Positions 34,736-43,235 of a stretch of DNA of 64,000 nucleotides are shown in pieces. Origin of the DNA: Gillisia sp. Hel1_33_143 (GTDB lineage Bacteria > Bacteroidota > Bacteroidia > Flavobacteriales > Flavobacteriaceae); NCBI RefSeq assembly GCF_900104765.1, contig NZ_LT629737.1, forward strand, positions 806,001 to 870,000. The letters run 5' to 3'. Position 1 is the stretch's first letter, and every line of letters begins with the position of its first letter. A model generated the notes under the pieces. The model saw only the letters and a program-made list of their open reading frames with translations. It made no database searches and was not told the origin of the DNA. A program made the translations under genes and the position numbers.

Positions 34736-36529
34736 CTATTCTGTATGGTAATTAGTATAAATTATGGAAGCCTTAGAATTACCAATAACCTGTGCAAGCT
34801 CTTCTAATGATGCTTCTTTAATTCTTTTTAAAGATCGGAAATGTTTTAACAATTCTACCACGGTTTTGTCACCAATTCCACTAATAGATTCTAACTCGGT
34901 ATTAAGCGCTTCTTTACTTCTCTTATTTCTATGAAAAGTGATCCCAAATCTATGCGCTTCATTTCTTAATTGCTGAATGATCTTTAAGGTTTCAGATCTC
35001 TTATCTAAATATAACGGGTAAGAATCTCCGGGATAGAATAGCTCTTCCAGCCTCTTTGCTATTCCAATTATGGCGATCTTACCTCTAAGATCTAACATTT
35101 CTAGTGCCTTTACGGCAGAAGATAATTGCCCTTTTCCTCCATCTATAATAATTAATTGCGGTAATGGTTCTTCTTCGCTTAACAACCTTTTATACCTTCT
35201 ATACACCACCTCTTCCATAGAAGCAAAATCATCTGGACCTTCTACAGTTTTAATATTGAACTTTCTATAATCTTTTTTACTTGGCTTTCCATCTTTAAAA
35301 ACCACACAAGCTGCAACAGGATTGGTTCCCTGAATATTAGAGTTATCAAAACATTCAATATGTCTTGGCTCTTCATGAAGTCTTAGATCTTCCTTCATCT
35401 GCGCCATAATTCTATTAACATGTCTATCTGGATCTACGATCTTCATTTGCTTGAATTGCTCCTGACGGTAATATTTAGCATTTCTAAGCGAAAGGTCTAC
35501 TATCTGCTTCTTATCACCAAGCTGAGGAATAGTGATCTTAACATCTTCTCCAACATCAATTTTAAAAGGAGCGTAGATCTCTTTAGACAGCGAGTTAAAA
35601 CGTTGCCTTATTTCTATTACTCCAAGCTCTAAAAGTTCTCTGTCAGATTCATCCAGCTTTTTCTTCAACTCTATGGTATGAGATCTAATAATAGAACCGT
35701 GGGAGATCTGCAAGAAATTCACATATCCAAAGCCTTCATCACTTACTATAGAGAATACATCTACATTGTTTATACGTGGATTTACAATAGTAGATCTTGC
35801 CTGATAATTCTCAAGCACTTCTATTTTATCTTTTATTTTTTGAGCATCTTCAAACTCCATCTTTTCGGCATGCTCTTTCATTTGTGTTCTGAACTGTTGT
35901 AAGGAATCTTTAAAATTCCCTTTTACGATCTGCCTTATTGCTTCTATATTTCTCCTGTATTCTTCTTCAGATTGATAAGCTTCACAAGGGCCTTTACAAT
36001 TTCCCAAATGATATTCCAGACACACCTTATATTTTCCGTTTTGGATCTTTTCTTCAGAAAGATCATAATTGCAGGTTCTAAGCTTGTAAAGACCTTTAAT
36101 AAGATCTAATAGCGTATTTACCGTTTTGAAATTGGTGAAAGGTCCAAAATACTCACTACCATCTTTTATTAATCTTCGAGTAGGAAAAACCCTTGGGAAA
36201 CGTTCATTTTTAATACATATCCATGGATAAGTTTTATCATCCTTCAACATTACATTAAAACGAGGCTGAAGTTTTTTGATAAGATTATTCTCTAGCAGCA
36301 ATGCATCTGTTTCTGTAGCTACCACAATATGTTTAATATCATGAATCTTCTTAACCATTACAGACGTTCTATGAACATCATGGCGCTTATTAAAATAAGA
36401 GGTAACCCTTTTTTTTAGATTTTTTGCCTTACCTACATATAAGATCTTCCCATTCTTATCATAATATTGATAAACCCCGGGGCTATTTGGTAAGGTTTGT
36501 AGCTGTACTTTTAAATCTGGTGTTTCCAT
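34736..36529 (-). CDS. uvrC: Excinuclease ABC subunit C
   Basis: Nucleotide excision repair nuclease of 597 residues that makes the two incisions around lesions. An N-terminal GIY-YIG domain (SPGVYQYY, ILYVGKAKNL) is followed by a Cys-rich stretch (CLEYHLGNCKGPCE), a UVR motif (about 200-235), the RNase H-like domain (ECFDNSNIQG, VVFKDGKPSKKDYRKF) and a C-terminal HhH pair (SISGIGDKTVVELL). The frame extends to 36583, but METPDLK at 36529 matches the family start and has a GGAG just before it. Confidence 0.96.
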   Translation of the reverse strand: METPDLKVQLQTLPNSPGVYQYYDKNGKILYVGKAKNLKKRVTSYFNKRHDVHRTSVMVKKIHDIKHIVVATETDALLLENNLIKKLQPRFNVMLKDDKTYPWICIKNERFPRVFPTRRLIKDGSEYFGPFTNFKTVNTLLDLIKGLYKLRTCNYDLSEEKIQNGKYKVCLEYHLGNCKGPCEAYQSEEEYRRNIEAIRQIVKGNFKDSLQQFRTQMKEHAEKMEFEDAQKIKDKIEVLENYQARSTIVNPRINNVDVFSIVSDEGFGYVNFLQISHGSIIRSHTIELKKKLDESDRELLELGVIEIRQRFNSLSKEIYAPFKIDVGEDVKITIPQLGDKKQIVDLSLRNAKYYRQEQFKQMKIVDPDRHVNRIMAQMKEDLRLHEEPRHIECFDNSNIQGTNPVAACVVFKDGKPSKKDYRKFNIKTVEGPDDFASMEEVVYRRYKRLLSEEEPLPQLIIIDGGKGQLSSAVKALEMLDLRGKIAIIGIAKRLEELFYPGDSYPLYLDKRSETLKIIQQLRNEAHRFGITFHRNKRSKEALNTELESISGIGDKTVVELLKHFRSLKRIKEASLEELAQVIGNSKASIIYTNYHTE

Positions 36530-36534
36530 TACTC

Positions 36535-36542
36535 CAAAGATA
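36535..36542 (-). promoter_or_regulatory. TATCTTTG box directly before uvrC
   Basis: TATCTTTG on the minus strand ends 5 bases before the ATG. If used as a -7 box the message would be leaderless or nearly so. The GGAG that overlaps it could instead be a ribosome site, so this may be chance. Confidence 0.3.
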
Positions 36543-36703
36543 TTACATATTCTTGGTAGCATTAAAATGCGAGGAGAGAACAAATGTTAAAATTTAAGTT
36601 GAATTGCAGACTCTAGAACGCTTTTAAAGCATTATTAAACCTGGATTCTCAATTAATAACTCGAATAGGAATTCACAAATAATCATTTTACTACCTTGCA
36701 GAT

Positions 36704-37147
36704 ATGGAAAAAAGAGTAATTGGGCGCTTTGACAAAGCAGACTTTCCGTTATTGGATCTGGAAGAGATTGCTATAAAAATTGATACCGGAGCTTATACTT
36801 CTTCAATACATTGTTATGATATTGTAGAAGAAGACGGGGTGTTACACTGCACATTCTTAGACGAAGAACACCCACTTTATAATGGAAAAGTCTTTACCTT
36901 TAATGATTATGACATCGTTTTTGTGAAGAGTAGCAACGGTATTCAACAAAAACGATATCAGGTTCAGTCTACTATAAAAATATTTAAAAAGGTTTTCAAA
37001 ATTTCCCTTTCTTTGTCTGCTAGGCAAGAAATGAAATATCCGGTTTTAATAGGTAGAAAATTTCTTAGCAAAAAATTTATAGTAGATCCCGAGTTAACAG
37101 ACGTTTCTTTCAATTTAAATTCAAATGAACATAAAAATTCTTTCTAG
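36704..37147 (+). CDS. RimB-like retropepsin-fold protein (ATP-dependent zinc protease family)
   Basis: Small soluble protein of 147 residues in the family annotated as 'ATP-dependent zinc protease' and related to the retropepsin-like RimB. The Asp-Thr-Gly motif is D27-T28-G29 ([14 protein letters not shown]), and the C-terminal part shows [11 protein letters not shown] single protomer has one DTG, as in retropepsins, which act as dimers. Its last 23 bases overlap the start of rimK. Known rimB genes pair with rimK, so it probably acts on RimK or its products. No zinc motif is evident despite the family name. Confidence 0.85.
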   Translation: MEKRVIGRFDKADFPLLDLEEIAIKIDTGAYTSSIHCYDIVEEDGVLHCTFLDEEHPLYNGKVFTFNDYDIVFVKSSNGIQQKRYQVQSTIKIFKKVFKISLSLSARQEMKYPVLIGRKFLSKKFIVDPELTDVSFNLNSNEHKNSF

Positions 37148-37997
37148 AAATAGTAACCTATATTCTACTCAGCGCCTTATTGAAGCCGCAAAAAAACGAA
37201 ATCATAATGTGGAGGTAATAGACCCTCTAAAGTGTGATCTTGTAATAGAAAAACGTAAACCCTCGATCTTTTATAAAGGGAAAATGATTACAGATACCGA
37301 TGCGGTAATTCCTAGAATTGGTGCTTCTGTAACTTTTTACGGAACAGCTGTAGTAAGACAATTTGAGATGATGGGGGTGTTTACAACTACAGAATCTCAA
37401 TCTCTAGTTAGAAGTAGAGACAAATTAAGAAGTTTACAGGTACTTTCTAGAGCAAGATTAGGACTTCCAAAAACTGTTTTCACCAACTACTCTAAAGATG
37501 TTAGTGAGGTTATAAAACATGTTGGAGGAGCGCCATTAATCATTAAACTTTTAGAAGGAACTCAGGGTCTGGGTGTTGTACTGGCAGAGACCAACAATGC
37601 AGCAGAATCTGTTATTGAGGCTTTTAATGGATTGCAAGCTAGAGTTATAGTGCAGGAATTCATTAAAGAAGCCGGTGGTGCAGATATTCGGGCGCTTATT
37701 GTAGATGGCCATGTGGTTGGCGCTATGAAAAGACAGGGGAAAGAAGGTGAATTTAGATCTAATCTTCACAGAGGAGGTAGCGCAAGCGTTATAGAACTTT
37801 CTGATGATGAAGAGATAGCGGCAATAAAAGCTGCAAAAGCAATGGGGCTTGGTGTAGCTGGTGTAGATATGCTTCAAAGTTCTAGAGGACCACTTATTTT
37901 AGAGGTTAACTCTTCTCCGGGATTAGAAGGAATTGAAAATGCTACAGAAAAAGATATCGCAAAAACTATTATAAGATACATCGAAAGAAACGTATAG
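37125..37997 (+). CDS. rimK: RimK family alpha-L-glutamate ligase
   Basis: ATP-grasp ligase of 290 residues. It has the pre-ATP-grasp N-domain ([11 protein letters not shown]), the ATP-grasp signatures ([35 protein letters not shown]) and the metal-binding [12 protein letters not shown] at the C-terminus. E. coli RimK adds glutamates to ribosomal protein S6 and can make poly-alpha-glutamate. The start overlaps the upstream gene by 23 bases and the stop is 3 bases before the deacylase gene, so the three form a tight operon. Confidence 0.95.
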   Translation: MNIKILSRNSNLYSTQRLIEAAKKRNHNVEVIDPLKCDLVIEKRKPSIFYKGKMITDTDAVIPRIGASVTFYGTAVVRQFEMMGVFTTTESQSLVRSRDKLRSLQVLSRARLGLPKTVFTNYSKDVSEVIKHVGGAPLIIKLLEGTQGLGVVLAETNNAAESVIEAFNGLQARVIVQEFIKEAGGADIRALIVDGHVVGAMKRQGKEGEFRSNLHRGGSASVIELSDDEEIAAIKAAKAMGLGVAGVDMLQSSRGPLILEVNSSPGLEGIENATEKDIAKTIIRYIERNV

Positions 37998-38000
37998 TTT

Positions 38001-39002
38001 ATGGCTCATATAGACAAAGACGACGTACTTGAGATCTTAGGTAAAAAAATTCTCCCAGGAACCGGAGCTGTGATCAATTTGAACATGGCTAAGTTATATA
38101 CCACAACATCAGTTGAAGTACCGGTGGTTATTGAGAGATCCAAAAAACCAGGGCCAGTAGTTCTTATTACAGCCGGAATGCATGGAGATGAGATAAACGG
38201 GGTTGAAATAGTAAGACAACTCATCTCTAAGAATATTAATAAACCCGTAAAGGGAACTATTATTTGTATTCCTGTTGTGAACGTCTTTGGATTTCTGAAC
38301 CTTTCTAGAGAATTTCCTGATGGGAGAGATCTTAACCGCGTTTTTCCAGGAACAAAAAATGGTAGTCTTGCTAGTAGATTTGCATTTCAGTTTGTCTCTA
38401 AAATACTTCCGGTTGCAGATTTCTGTCTAGATTTTCATACCGGAGGTGCTAGTAGATTTAATGCTGCACAAATTAGAGTTCAGAAAGGAGATGAGAATAG
38501 CCTTAAATATGCTAAGATCTTTAATGCTCCTTTTACTATGTATTCCAAAACTATAGCAAAGTCGTACCGAGAAACGTGCTATAAACAGGGCAAAATGGTT
38601 TTACTCTTTGAAGGTGGGAAATCATTAGATAGCAATAAAGACATTGCAAAACATGGTGTAGATGGCACCACTAGGATCTTAAATCATTTAGGTATGCTAA
38701 AGCCGCGTTTTATTTGTGAGGATCCACCGCTTAATAGTATCTTAATAGAAAGTAGCGCTTGGATGCGAGCTAAATATAGCGGGATGCTCCATGTGAAGAT
38801 CGCTTGTGGTAAATTGGTAGAAAAAGGCGAATATATTGCCACAATAACAGATCCCTATGGAAAATTTCGACATAAGGTTACCGCCAATCATTCTGGATAT
38901 ATTATTAACGTAAATCAATCTCCTATTGTTTATCAGGGAGATGCCATCTTTCACATCACCACGCATTCTCAGGCAAAGCATGAAAAAGACACTAAGGAGT
39001 AA
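38001..39002 (+). CDS. Succinylglutamate desuccinylase/aspartoacylase-like metallohydrolase
   Basis: Cytosolic M14-type zinc hydrolase of 333 residues. Zinc ligands H61 and E64 (GMHGDEINGVE) and H146 (DFHTGG) and the catalytic E204 (LLFEGG) are in place. The C-terminal barrel-like domain (about 250-320) is typical of the family. AstE/aspartoacylase members remove N-acyl groups from amino acids. Tight coupling to rimK and rimB suggests that it handles an N-acyl or isopeptide glutamate substrate, which is inference. Its last 23 bases overlap the folate enzyme gene. Confidence 0.9.
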   Translation: MAHIDKDDVLEILGKKILPGTGAVINLNMAKLYTTTSVEVPVVIERSKKPGPVVLITAGMHGDEINGVEIVRQLISKNINKPVKGTIICIPVVNVFGFLNLSREFPDGRDLNRVFPGTKNGSLASRFAFQFVSKILPVADFCLDFHTGGASRFNAAQIRVQKGDENSLKYAKIFNAPFTMYSKTIAKSYRETCYKQGKMVLLFEGGKSLDSNKDIAKHGVDGTTRILNHLGMLKPRFICEDPPLNSILIESSAWMRAKYSGMLHVKIACGKLVEKGEYIATITDPYGKFRHKVTANHSGYIINVNQSPIVYQGDAIFHITTHSQAKHEKDTKE

Positions 39003-39546
39003 ATACAAAGAGTTAAGATCAAATTTATCTTCTGAAACCATAGAAGATAAAAGCATAGATATTGCCAATAAACTTTTAGAACTACCTATTTGGGACTTTA
39101 GCTTTTATCATCTTTTCTTAACAATTTCAGATAAAAAAGAAATTGATACAGAGCCCATTTTACACATTTTGCAGGGTAAAGATAAAAATGTGATTCTTTC
39201 CAAGAGTAATTTCAACACAAATAAGCTAACCAACTACTTACTTACAGACACCAGCGTTATACGCAATAATGAATGGGGAATTCCAGAGCCCGTAGATGGC
39301 ATCGAAATTCCTTCAGAAAAAATAGAAGTAGTGTTTGTACCCCTTTTGGCTTTTGACGAATACGGCCATAGAGTAGGATACGGAAAAGGCTTCTACGATA
39401 AGTTTTTAGGAGAATGCAATAAGGATGTTATTAAAATAGGACTCTCACTTTTTGAAGCGGAAGAGCAAATTCCGGAAATATTAGAGACAGACATCCCTTT
39501 AAATTATTGTGTAACTCCAAATAAAATATATACATTTAAGAAATAA
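38980..39546 (+). CDS. 5-Formyltetrahydrofolate cyclo-ligase
   Basis: Enzyme of 188 residues that converts 5-formyl-THF to 5,10-methenyl-THF using ATP. The family signature is clear in VPLLAFDEYGHRVGYGKGFYD. The frame reaches back to 38926, but MKKTLRSKYKELR at 38980 fits the family start and gives a 23-base overlap with the preceding gene, a pattern also seen between rimB and rimK. It is therefore the fourth gene of that operon, though its role in folate metabolism is probably separate. Confidence 0.9.
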   Translation: MKKTLRSKYKELRSNLSSETIEDKSIDIANKLLELPIWDFSFYHLFLTISDKKEIDTEPILHILQGKDKNVILSKSNFNTNKLTNYLLTDTSVIRNNEWGIPEPVDGIEIPSEKIEVVFVPLLAFDEYGHRVGYGKGFYDKFLGECNKDVIKIGLSLFEAEEQIPEILETDIPLNYCVTPNKIYTFKK

Positions 39547-39609
39547 TTTAAAATATTTAAGTTATTTTCATTTTTCTTATCATTTTCATCAAAATATGAC
39601 AACAATTTA

Positions 39610-41061
39610 ATGCTTAACGACCTACAGTTAAACAGTATTCTGGAAGATTTTGATATTGCTTATTGGAAAGTAAATCTTCACACAAAAGAAATTATCTGGT
39701 CAGATCATTTTGAATCTTTAGTTGGGGAACCACCTTCAAACACTTTATTTTTTGAACATTTTCTAGAAAAGGTACTTCATAAAGATTATCGTTATGACTT
39801 TAGAATAGAATTTGATAAGTTAAGAACAGATCCTCATAATTTTAATCAGGAAGTTAAGATCAAACTTCAAAATGATAAATATAGATGGTTTGAGTGCCGT
39901 AGCCTTAAGAACAAGGAAAACTCTAATAAAGACATTGCCGTTCTACTTTTTGTAAATATCCATCAGAGCAAAAGAGACCAATACACCATAGAAGAGAATT
40001 TTTTCTACTATAGAGAAACCGCTGATATGACCTCTACCGGTGGATGGTATATAGATACCGTTACCAATAATATATATTGGGATGATGTTACCAAAAAGAT
40101 TTTTGAATGCCCGCTAGATTTCAATTTAGAGTATAATGAAAGACTTCGCTATTATGCTCCAGATCATCAGGAAAGCGCCTTGATGATTTTTGATAAATGC
40201 GAAAAATATGGAATTCCATTTAAGGCGGAGTTAAAAATGGTTACCCTTCATGGAAGAGAATTTTGGATACGAGCTACAGGAAAACCGGTTTATAATGAAG
40301 AACAACACATAATAGGTATAAGAGGAGTTTTTCAAGATATAGATATAAATAAGACCAATGAAATTAATCTGCAGAACTCTTTAGACATCATTGCTGCACA
40401 GAATTCTAGATTATTCAATTTTGCCCATCTTGTTTCACATAATCTAAGATCTCATAGCAGCAACCTTAGTTTGGTATCACAATTACTTCAAGATTCCAAA
40501 AAACCAGCAGATAAATTAGACCTTATAAGTAACGTAACAGATATTTCTAAAAATCTAGATACAGCGATCACTCAGTTAAACAATTTGGTATCTCATGAGA
40601 GCATATTGATCAAGGAACGAAAAAATATTAAGTTTAAAGACACGCTTAATATCGTAATGACTTCAGTATCATCCCTTATAAACCGCGAAGGCGCTGAGAT
40701 TGTTGCCGATTTTTCTGCACTGAAAGAAATTGAATATATTCCGGAATATCTAGAAAGTATTTTACTAAATTTAATCACTAATGCAATTCGCTATAAACAA
40801 CCGAGTAGGAAACCGGTTATTTTCATCCAAACATACCTTTCTCAAGAACAGGCATTTATGGAAATTAGCGATAATGGCATGGGTATAGATCTGGATCTAC
40901 ACGGGGAACGTATGTTTGGTATGTATAAGACCTTTCATAAAAATTCAGATGCTAAAGGAATAGGACTGTTTATCACCAAAAATCAGGTGGAAACATTAGG
41001 GGGTTCTATTGCTGTTACCAGTACTATTAATATTGGTACAACTTTTAAAATAAAATTCTAG
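39610..41061 (+). CDS. Soluble PAS-domain sensor histidine kinase
   Basis: Cytosolic kinase of 483 residues without membrane segments. Two PAS-like domains (about 10-118 and 140-245, the second with GGWYID) precede the HisKA region with the phospho-acceptor H277 (LVSHNLRSHSSN) and a complete HATPase domain (N-box NLITNAIRY, G1 DNGMGID, G2 KGIGLFI). The H-box differs from the common HExRTP form. The signal is probably cytosolic (redox, oxygen or ligand bound to PAS), not readable from sequence. A receiver-only gene follows after 10 bases. Confidence 0.9.
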   Translation: MLNDLQLNSILEDFDIAYWKVNLHTKEIIWSDHFESLVGEPPSNTLFFEHFLEKVLHKDYRYDFRIEFDKLRTDPHNFNQEVKIKLQNDKYRWFECRSLKNKENSNKDIAVLLFVNIHQSKRDQYTIEENFFYYRETADMTSTGGWYIDTVTNNIYWDDVTKKIFECPLDFNLEYNERLRYYAPDHQESALMIFDKCEKYGIPFKAELKMVTLHGREFWIRATGKPVYNEEQHIIGIRGVFQDIDINKTNEINLQNSLDIIAAQNSRLFNFAHLVSHNLRSHSSNLSLVSQLLQDSKKPADKLDLISNVTDISKNLDTAITQLNNLVSHESILIKERKNIKFKDTLNIVMTSVSSLINREGAEIVADFSALKEIEYIPEYLESILLNLITNAIRYKQPSRKPVIFIQTYLSQEQAFMEISDNGMGIDLDLHGERMFGMYKTFHKNSDAKGIGLFITKNQVETLGGSIAVTSTINIGTTFKIKF

Positions 41062-41071
41062 ATCTAAAAAA

Positions 41072-41485
41072 ATGGGGCAAAAAATAGAGCTAGCGTGTAT
41101 TATTGATGATGATAAAATATACGTGAACTTAGTTAAGAAGATCATCGAAATTAAAAAACTTTCTGAAAATCTACTGATTTTTAAGAATGGTTTAGAGGCT
41201 TTAGATTACTTTAAGGTGATATTAACCAATATGACAGAAGACAAACTTCCAGATATTATGTTCTTAGATCTGAACATGCCGGTAATGGATGGCTGGGAAT
41301 TTTTAAGTGAATTCATAAAGATCAAAAACAACTTTGACAAAAAGATAACGCTATACGTGGTATCTTCTTCTATAGACCCAAGAGATCTAGAGCGTGCAAA
41401 ATCTTTTAATATGGTTACAGACTATCTTATTAAGCCTATTGAGCTAAAGAAATTTGAACGTATCTTCGATAAAGAAGTAGCATAA
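41072..41485 (+). CDS. Receiver-only response regulator (CheY-like)
   Basis: Single receiver domain of 137 residues with no output domain. The acidic pocket D12-D13 (IIDDDK), the phospho-acceptor D66 (FLDLNMPVMDG) and the conserved Lys of the YLIKPIE stretch are present. It probably accepts phosphate from the histidine kinase encoded 10 bases upstream and acts by protein contact rather than DNA binding. Its stop lies 5 bases from the stop of the convergent lspA gene. Confidence 0.93.
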   Translation: MGQKIELACIIDDDKIYVNLVKKIIEIKKLSENLLIFKNGLEALDYFKVILTNMTEDKLPDIMFLDLNMPVMDGWEFLSEFIKIKNNFDKKITLYVVSSSIDPRDLERAKSFNMVTDYLIKPIELKKFERIFDKEVA

Positions 41486-41490
41486 CTCAT

Positions 41491-42108
41491 TTAATTTTTT
41501 GAAGCTTCTTCGTTCTTAGGAAATGTCTTTTTATTGAAGAACAATAAGAAAATTACTCCTATACTAATAGCAGAATCTGCTATGTTGAAAACAGGTTCGA
41601 AGAATGCGAAGTGATTTCCTCCCCAAATAGGGAACCAGGAAGGTAACGTACCATCAAATAATGGGAAATAAAGCATATCTACCACCTTTCCGTGAAATAT
41701 TGTACCATAGCCTCCACCATTAGGTAAAAACTCTGCTACGTGCCCATAACTATCTGTGAATACCATCCCGTAGAACACAGAATCTATAATATTACCAAAT
41801 GCTCCCGCAAATATAAAGGCAATTGCCAGAATTAGCATTCTAGAGCCATTTTTTCTTACAGAATCCCATAACCAGTAACCAATACCAGCAATAGCTCCTA
41901 ATCTAAAAAGTGTGAGTAACAACTTACCATATTCCCCAGGAATTTTTGCACCCCACGCCATTCCTTCGTTTTCTACAAACAAGATCTTGAACCAACTTAG
42001 CACCCCCTCTTCTTCTCCTAAAACGAAATGAGTTTTTACGTATATTTTTGAGATCTGATCTATTAATAAGATCACTATTATAATGAGACTTGCTTTCTTT
42101 AAAGACAT
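41491..42108 (-). CDS. lspA: Lipoprotein signal peptidase (signal peptidase II)
   Basis: Inner-membrane aspartyl protease of 205 residues that removes signal peptides from prolipoproteins. Conserved parts are DQISKIYV (helix 1), NEGMAWG, GNIIDSVFYG and VVDM (first catalytic Asp region) and FNIADSAISIG (second). A loop of about 40 residues between GNIID and the last motif is longer than in E. coli and, as far as I recall, normal for Bacteroidota. A TATTTTTG box 25 bases upstream gives it its own promoter after the DUF4097-like gene. Confidence 0.95.
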   Translation of the reverse strand: MSLKKASLIIIVILLIDQISKIYVKTHFVLGEEEGVLSWFKILFVENEGMAWGAKIPGEYGKLLLTLFRLGAIAGIGYWLWDSVRKNGSRMLILAIAFIFAGAFGNIIDSVFYGMVFTDSYGHVAEFLPNGGGYGTIFHGKVVDMLYFPLFDGTLPSWFPIWGGNHFAFFEPVFNIADSAISIGVIFLLFFNKKTFPKNEEASKN

Positions 42109-42132
42109 GGATTGTAAATGTTATAAACGGCT

Positions 42133-42140
42133 CAAAAATA
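42133..42140 (-). promoter_or_regulatory. -7 promoter box of lspA
   Basis: TATTTTTG on the minus strand lies between the stop of the secreted protein gene (42151) and the lspA ATG. The predicted leader is about 18 bases. Confidence 0.55.
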
Positions 42141-42150
42141 CTAATATTAT

Positions 42151-42771
42151 TTAGTTTTTAACTACTCTAATATCACCGTCTATAGAAGTGAGTTTTATTT
42201 GATGATATCCTAATAAAGGCATTGGTATTTCCAGCATTCCATTTCTAGTCTCTGCATCTATATTAGCATTATTTGTTGCAAGATATATGGAACCTTTATA
42301 GGTATTTATTACTGCATTCCCTTGAAAAGGATCTAACTTGCAGTATCCAGATTGCAGCTCCAACTCTAGACTTTTAAAAGATCCAGATCCAATTACCGAG
42401 GCTATATTAGACCTTATATGAACCTGAATATTCTCAGGAATTTCAATACTCATTTCTAAAGAAAATACTTTATGAGCACTTAGCTTATCAAAACCACCCT
42501 GCAGGTCTTCATTAAAAACTGAGGTAATCATCATTTTCGTGCCCTCCATTTTTATACTTAAGGCAATATCATTATAATACTCTCCTGTTGCATGAGTGGT
42601 AACAGAAACCTTATCTGTACTAGAAGTTGAAATATGTATCTTAAAGATCTCATCTGTATTTATATGAAGCTGCTGTAAATCTTTAGCATCAAAGATCCTG
42701 GTGGAGTTCTTTTGAGAGAATAAAGAACCACTTGTTAGTACAAAAAATAATATACTGATGATTAATTTCAT
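42151..42771 (-). CDS. Secreted protein with DUF4097-like beta repeats
   Basis: Exported protein of 206 residues with a signal peptide (about 1-19). The rest is predicted to be beta-rich with repeated short strands (SGYCKLDPFQGNAVINTYKGSIYL, NANIDAETRNGMLEI, SIDGDIRVV) that resemble DUF4097-type beta-helix proteins. Function unknown. It sits between the DksA-like gene, from which it is separated by a terminator, and lspA. In other flavobacteria the dksA-like and lspA genes are, as I recall, adjacent, so this gene may be an insertion. Confidence 0.75.
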   Translation of the reverse strand: MKLIISILFFVLTSGSLFSQKNSTRIFDAKDLQQLHINTDEIFKIHISTSSTDKVSVTTHATGEYYNDIALSIKMEGTKMMITSVFNEDLQGGFDKLSAHKVFSLEMSIEIPENIQVHIRSNIASVIGSGSFKSLELELQSGYCKLDPFQGNAVINTYKGSIYLATNNANIDAETRNGMLEIPMPLLGYHQIKLTSIDGDIRVVKN

Positions 42772-42786
42772 AAAATATTCTAACTA

Positions 42787-42825
42787 AAAACGCTCCATTC
42801 TATAGGTTTTTAGAAGGAGCGTTTT
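42787..42825 (-). terminator. Terminator after the ileS-dksA-like unit
   Basis: AAAACGCTCC (42787-42796) pairs with GGAGCGTTTT (42816-42825). The minus strand continues with T. It lies 23 bases beyond the DksA-like gene. Confidence 0.8.
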
Positions 42826-42847
42826 GTGTATTAGAAAATAATAACGT

Positions 42848-43231
42848 TTAACGTTGTAAATTCTTTGCTTCTATGCTTAATGTAGCATGAGGAACTAATT
42901 TTAATCGCTCTTTCGCAATTAGTTTTCCAGTAACTCTACAAATACCATAAGTTTTACTTTCAATTCTAACCAAGGCATTTCTAAGGTCTCGAATGAACTT
43001 TTCTTGGCGAATGGCAAGCTGAGAGTTTGCTTCTTTACTCAAGGTCTCGCTGCCTTCTTCAAAAGCTTTGAAGGTTGGAGAAGTATCATCTGTACCGTTA
43101 TTACCATTGTTAACATAAGAACTCGTATAAAGTCCTAATTGTTCTTGCGCTTTTTGGATCTTAGCCTGAATTAGTTCTTTGAATTCAGCCAGATCTGCAT
43201 CGCTGTAACGCTCTTTAATTTCTGTGGACAT
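42848..43231 (-). CDS. TraR/DksA-like protein with degenerate zinc finger
   Basis: Protein of 127 residues with an N-terminal coiled-coil-like region (about 8-95) and a C-terminal DksA-like domain (YGICRVTGKLIAKERLKLVPHATLS). The C4 zinc finger is reduced to a single Cys: the CxxC pairs are C-x-x-T and H-A-T-L. As I recall this form is general in Bacteroidota. It may bind RNA polymerase through the secondary channel like DksA. MSTEIKERYSD at 43231 is the better start, 4 bases after ileS; the longer frame would overlap ileS. Confidence 0.85.
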   Translation of the reverse strand: MSTEIKERYSDADLAEFKELIQAKIQKAQEQLGLYTSSYVNNGNNGTDDTSPTFKAFEEGSETLSKEANSQLAIRQEKFIRDLRNALVRIESKTYGICRVTGKLIAKERLKLVPHATLSIEAKNLQR

Positions 43232-43235
43232 GGGT

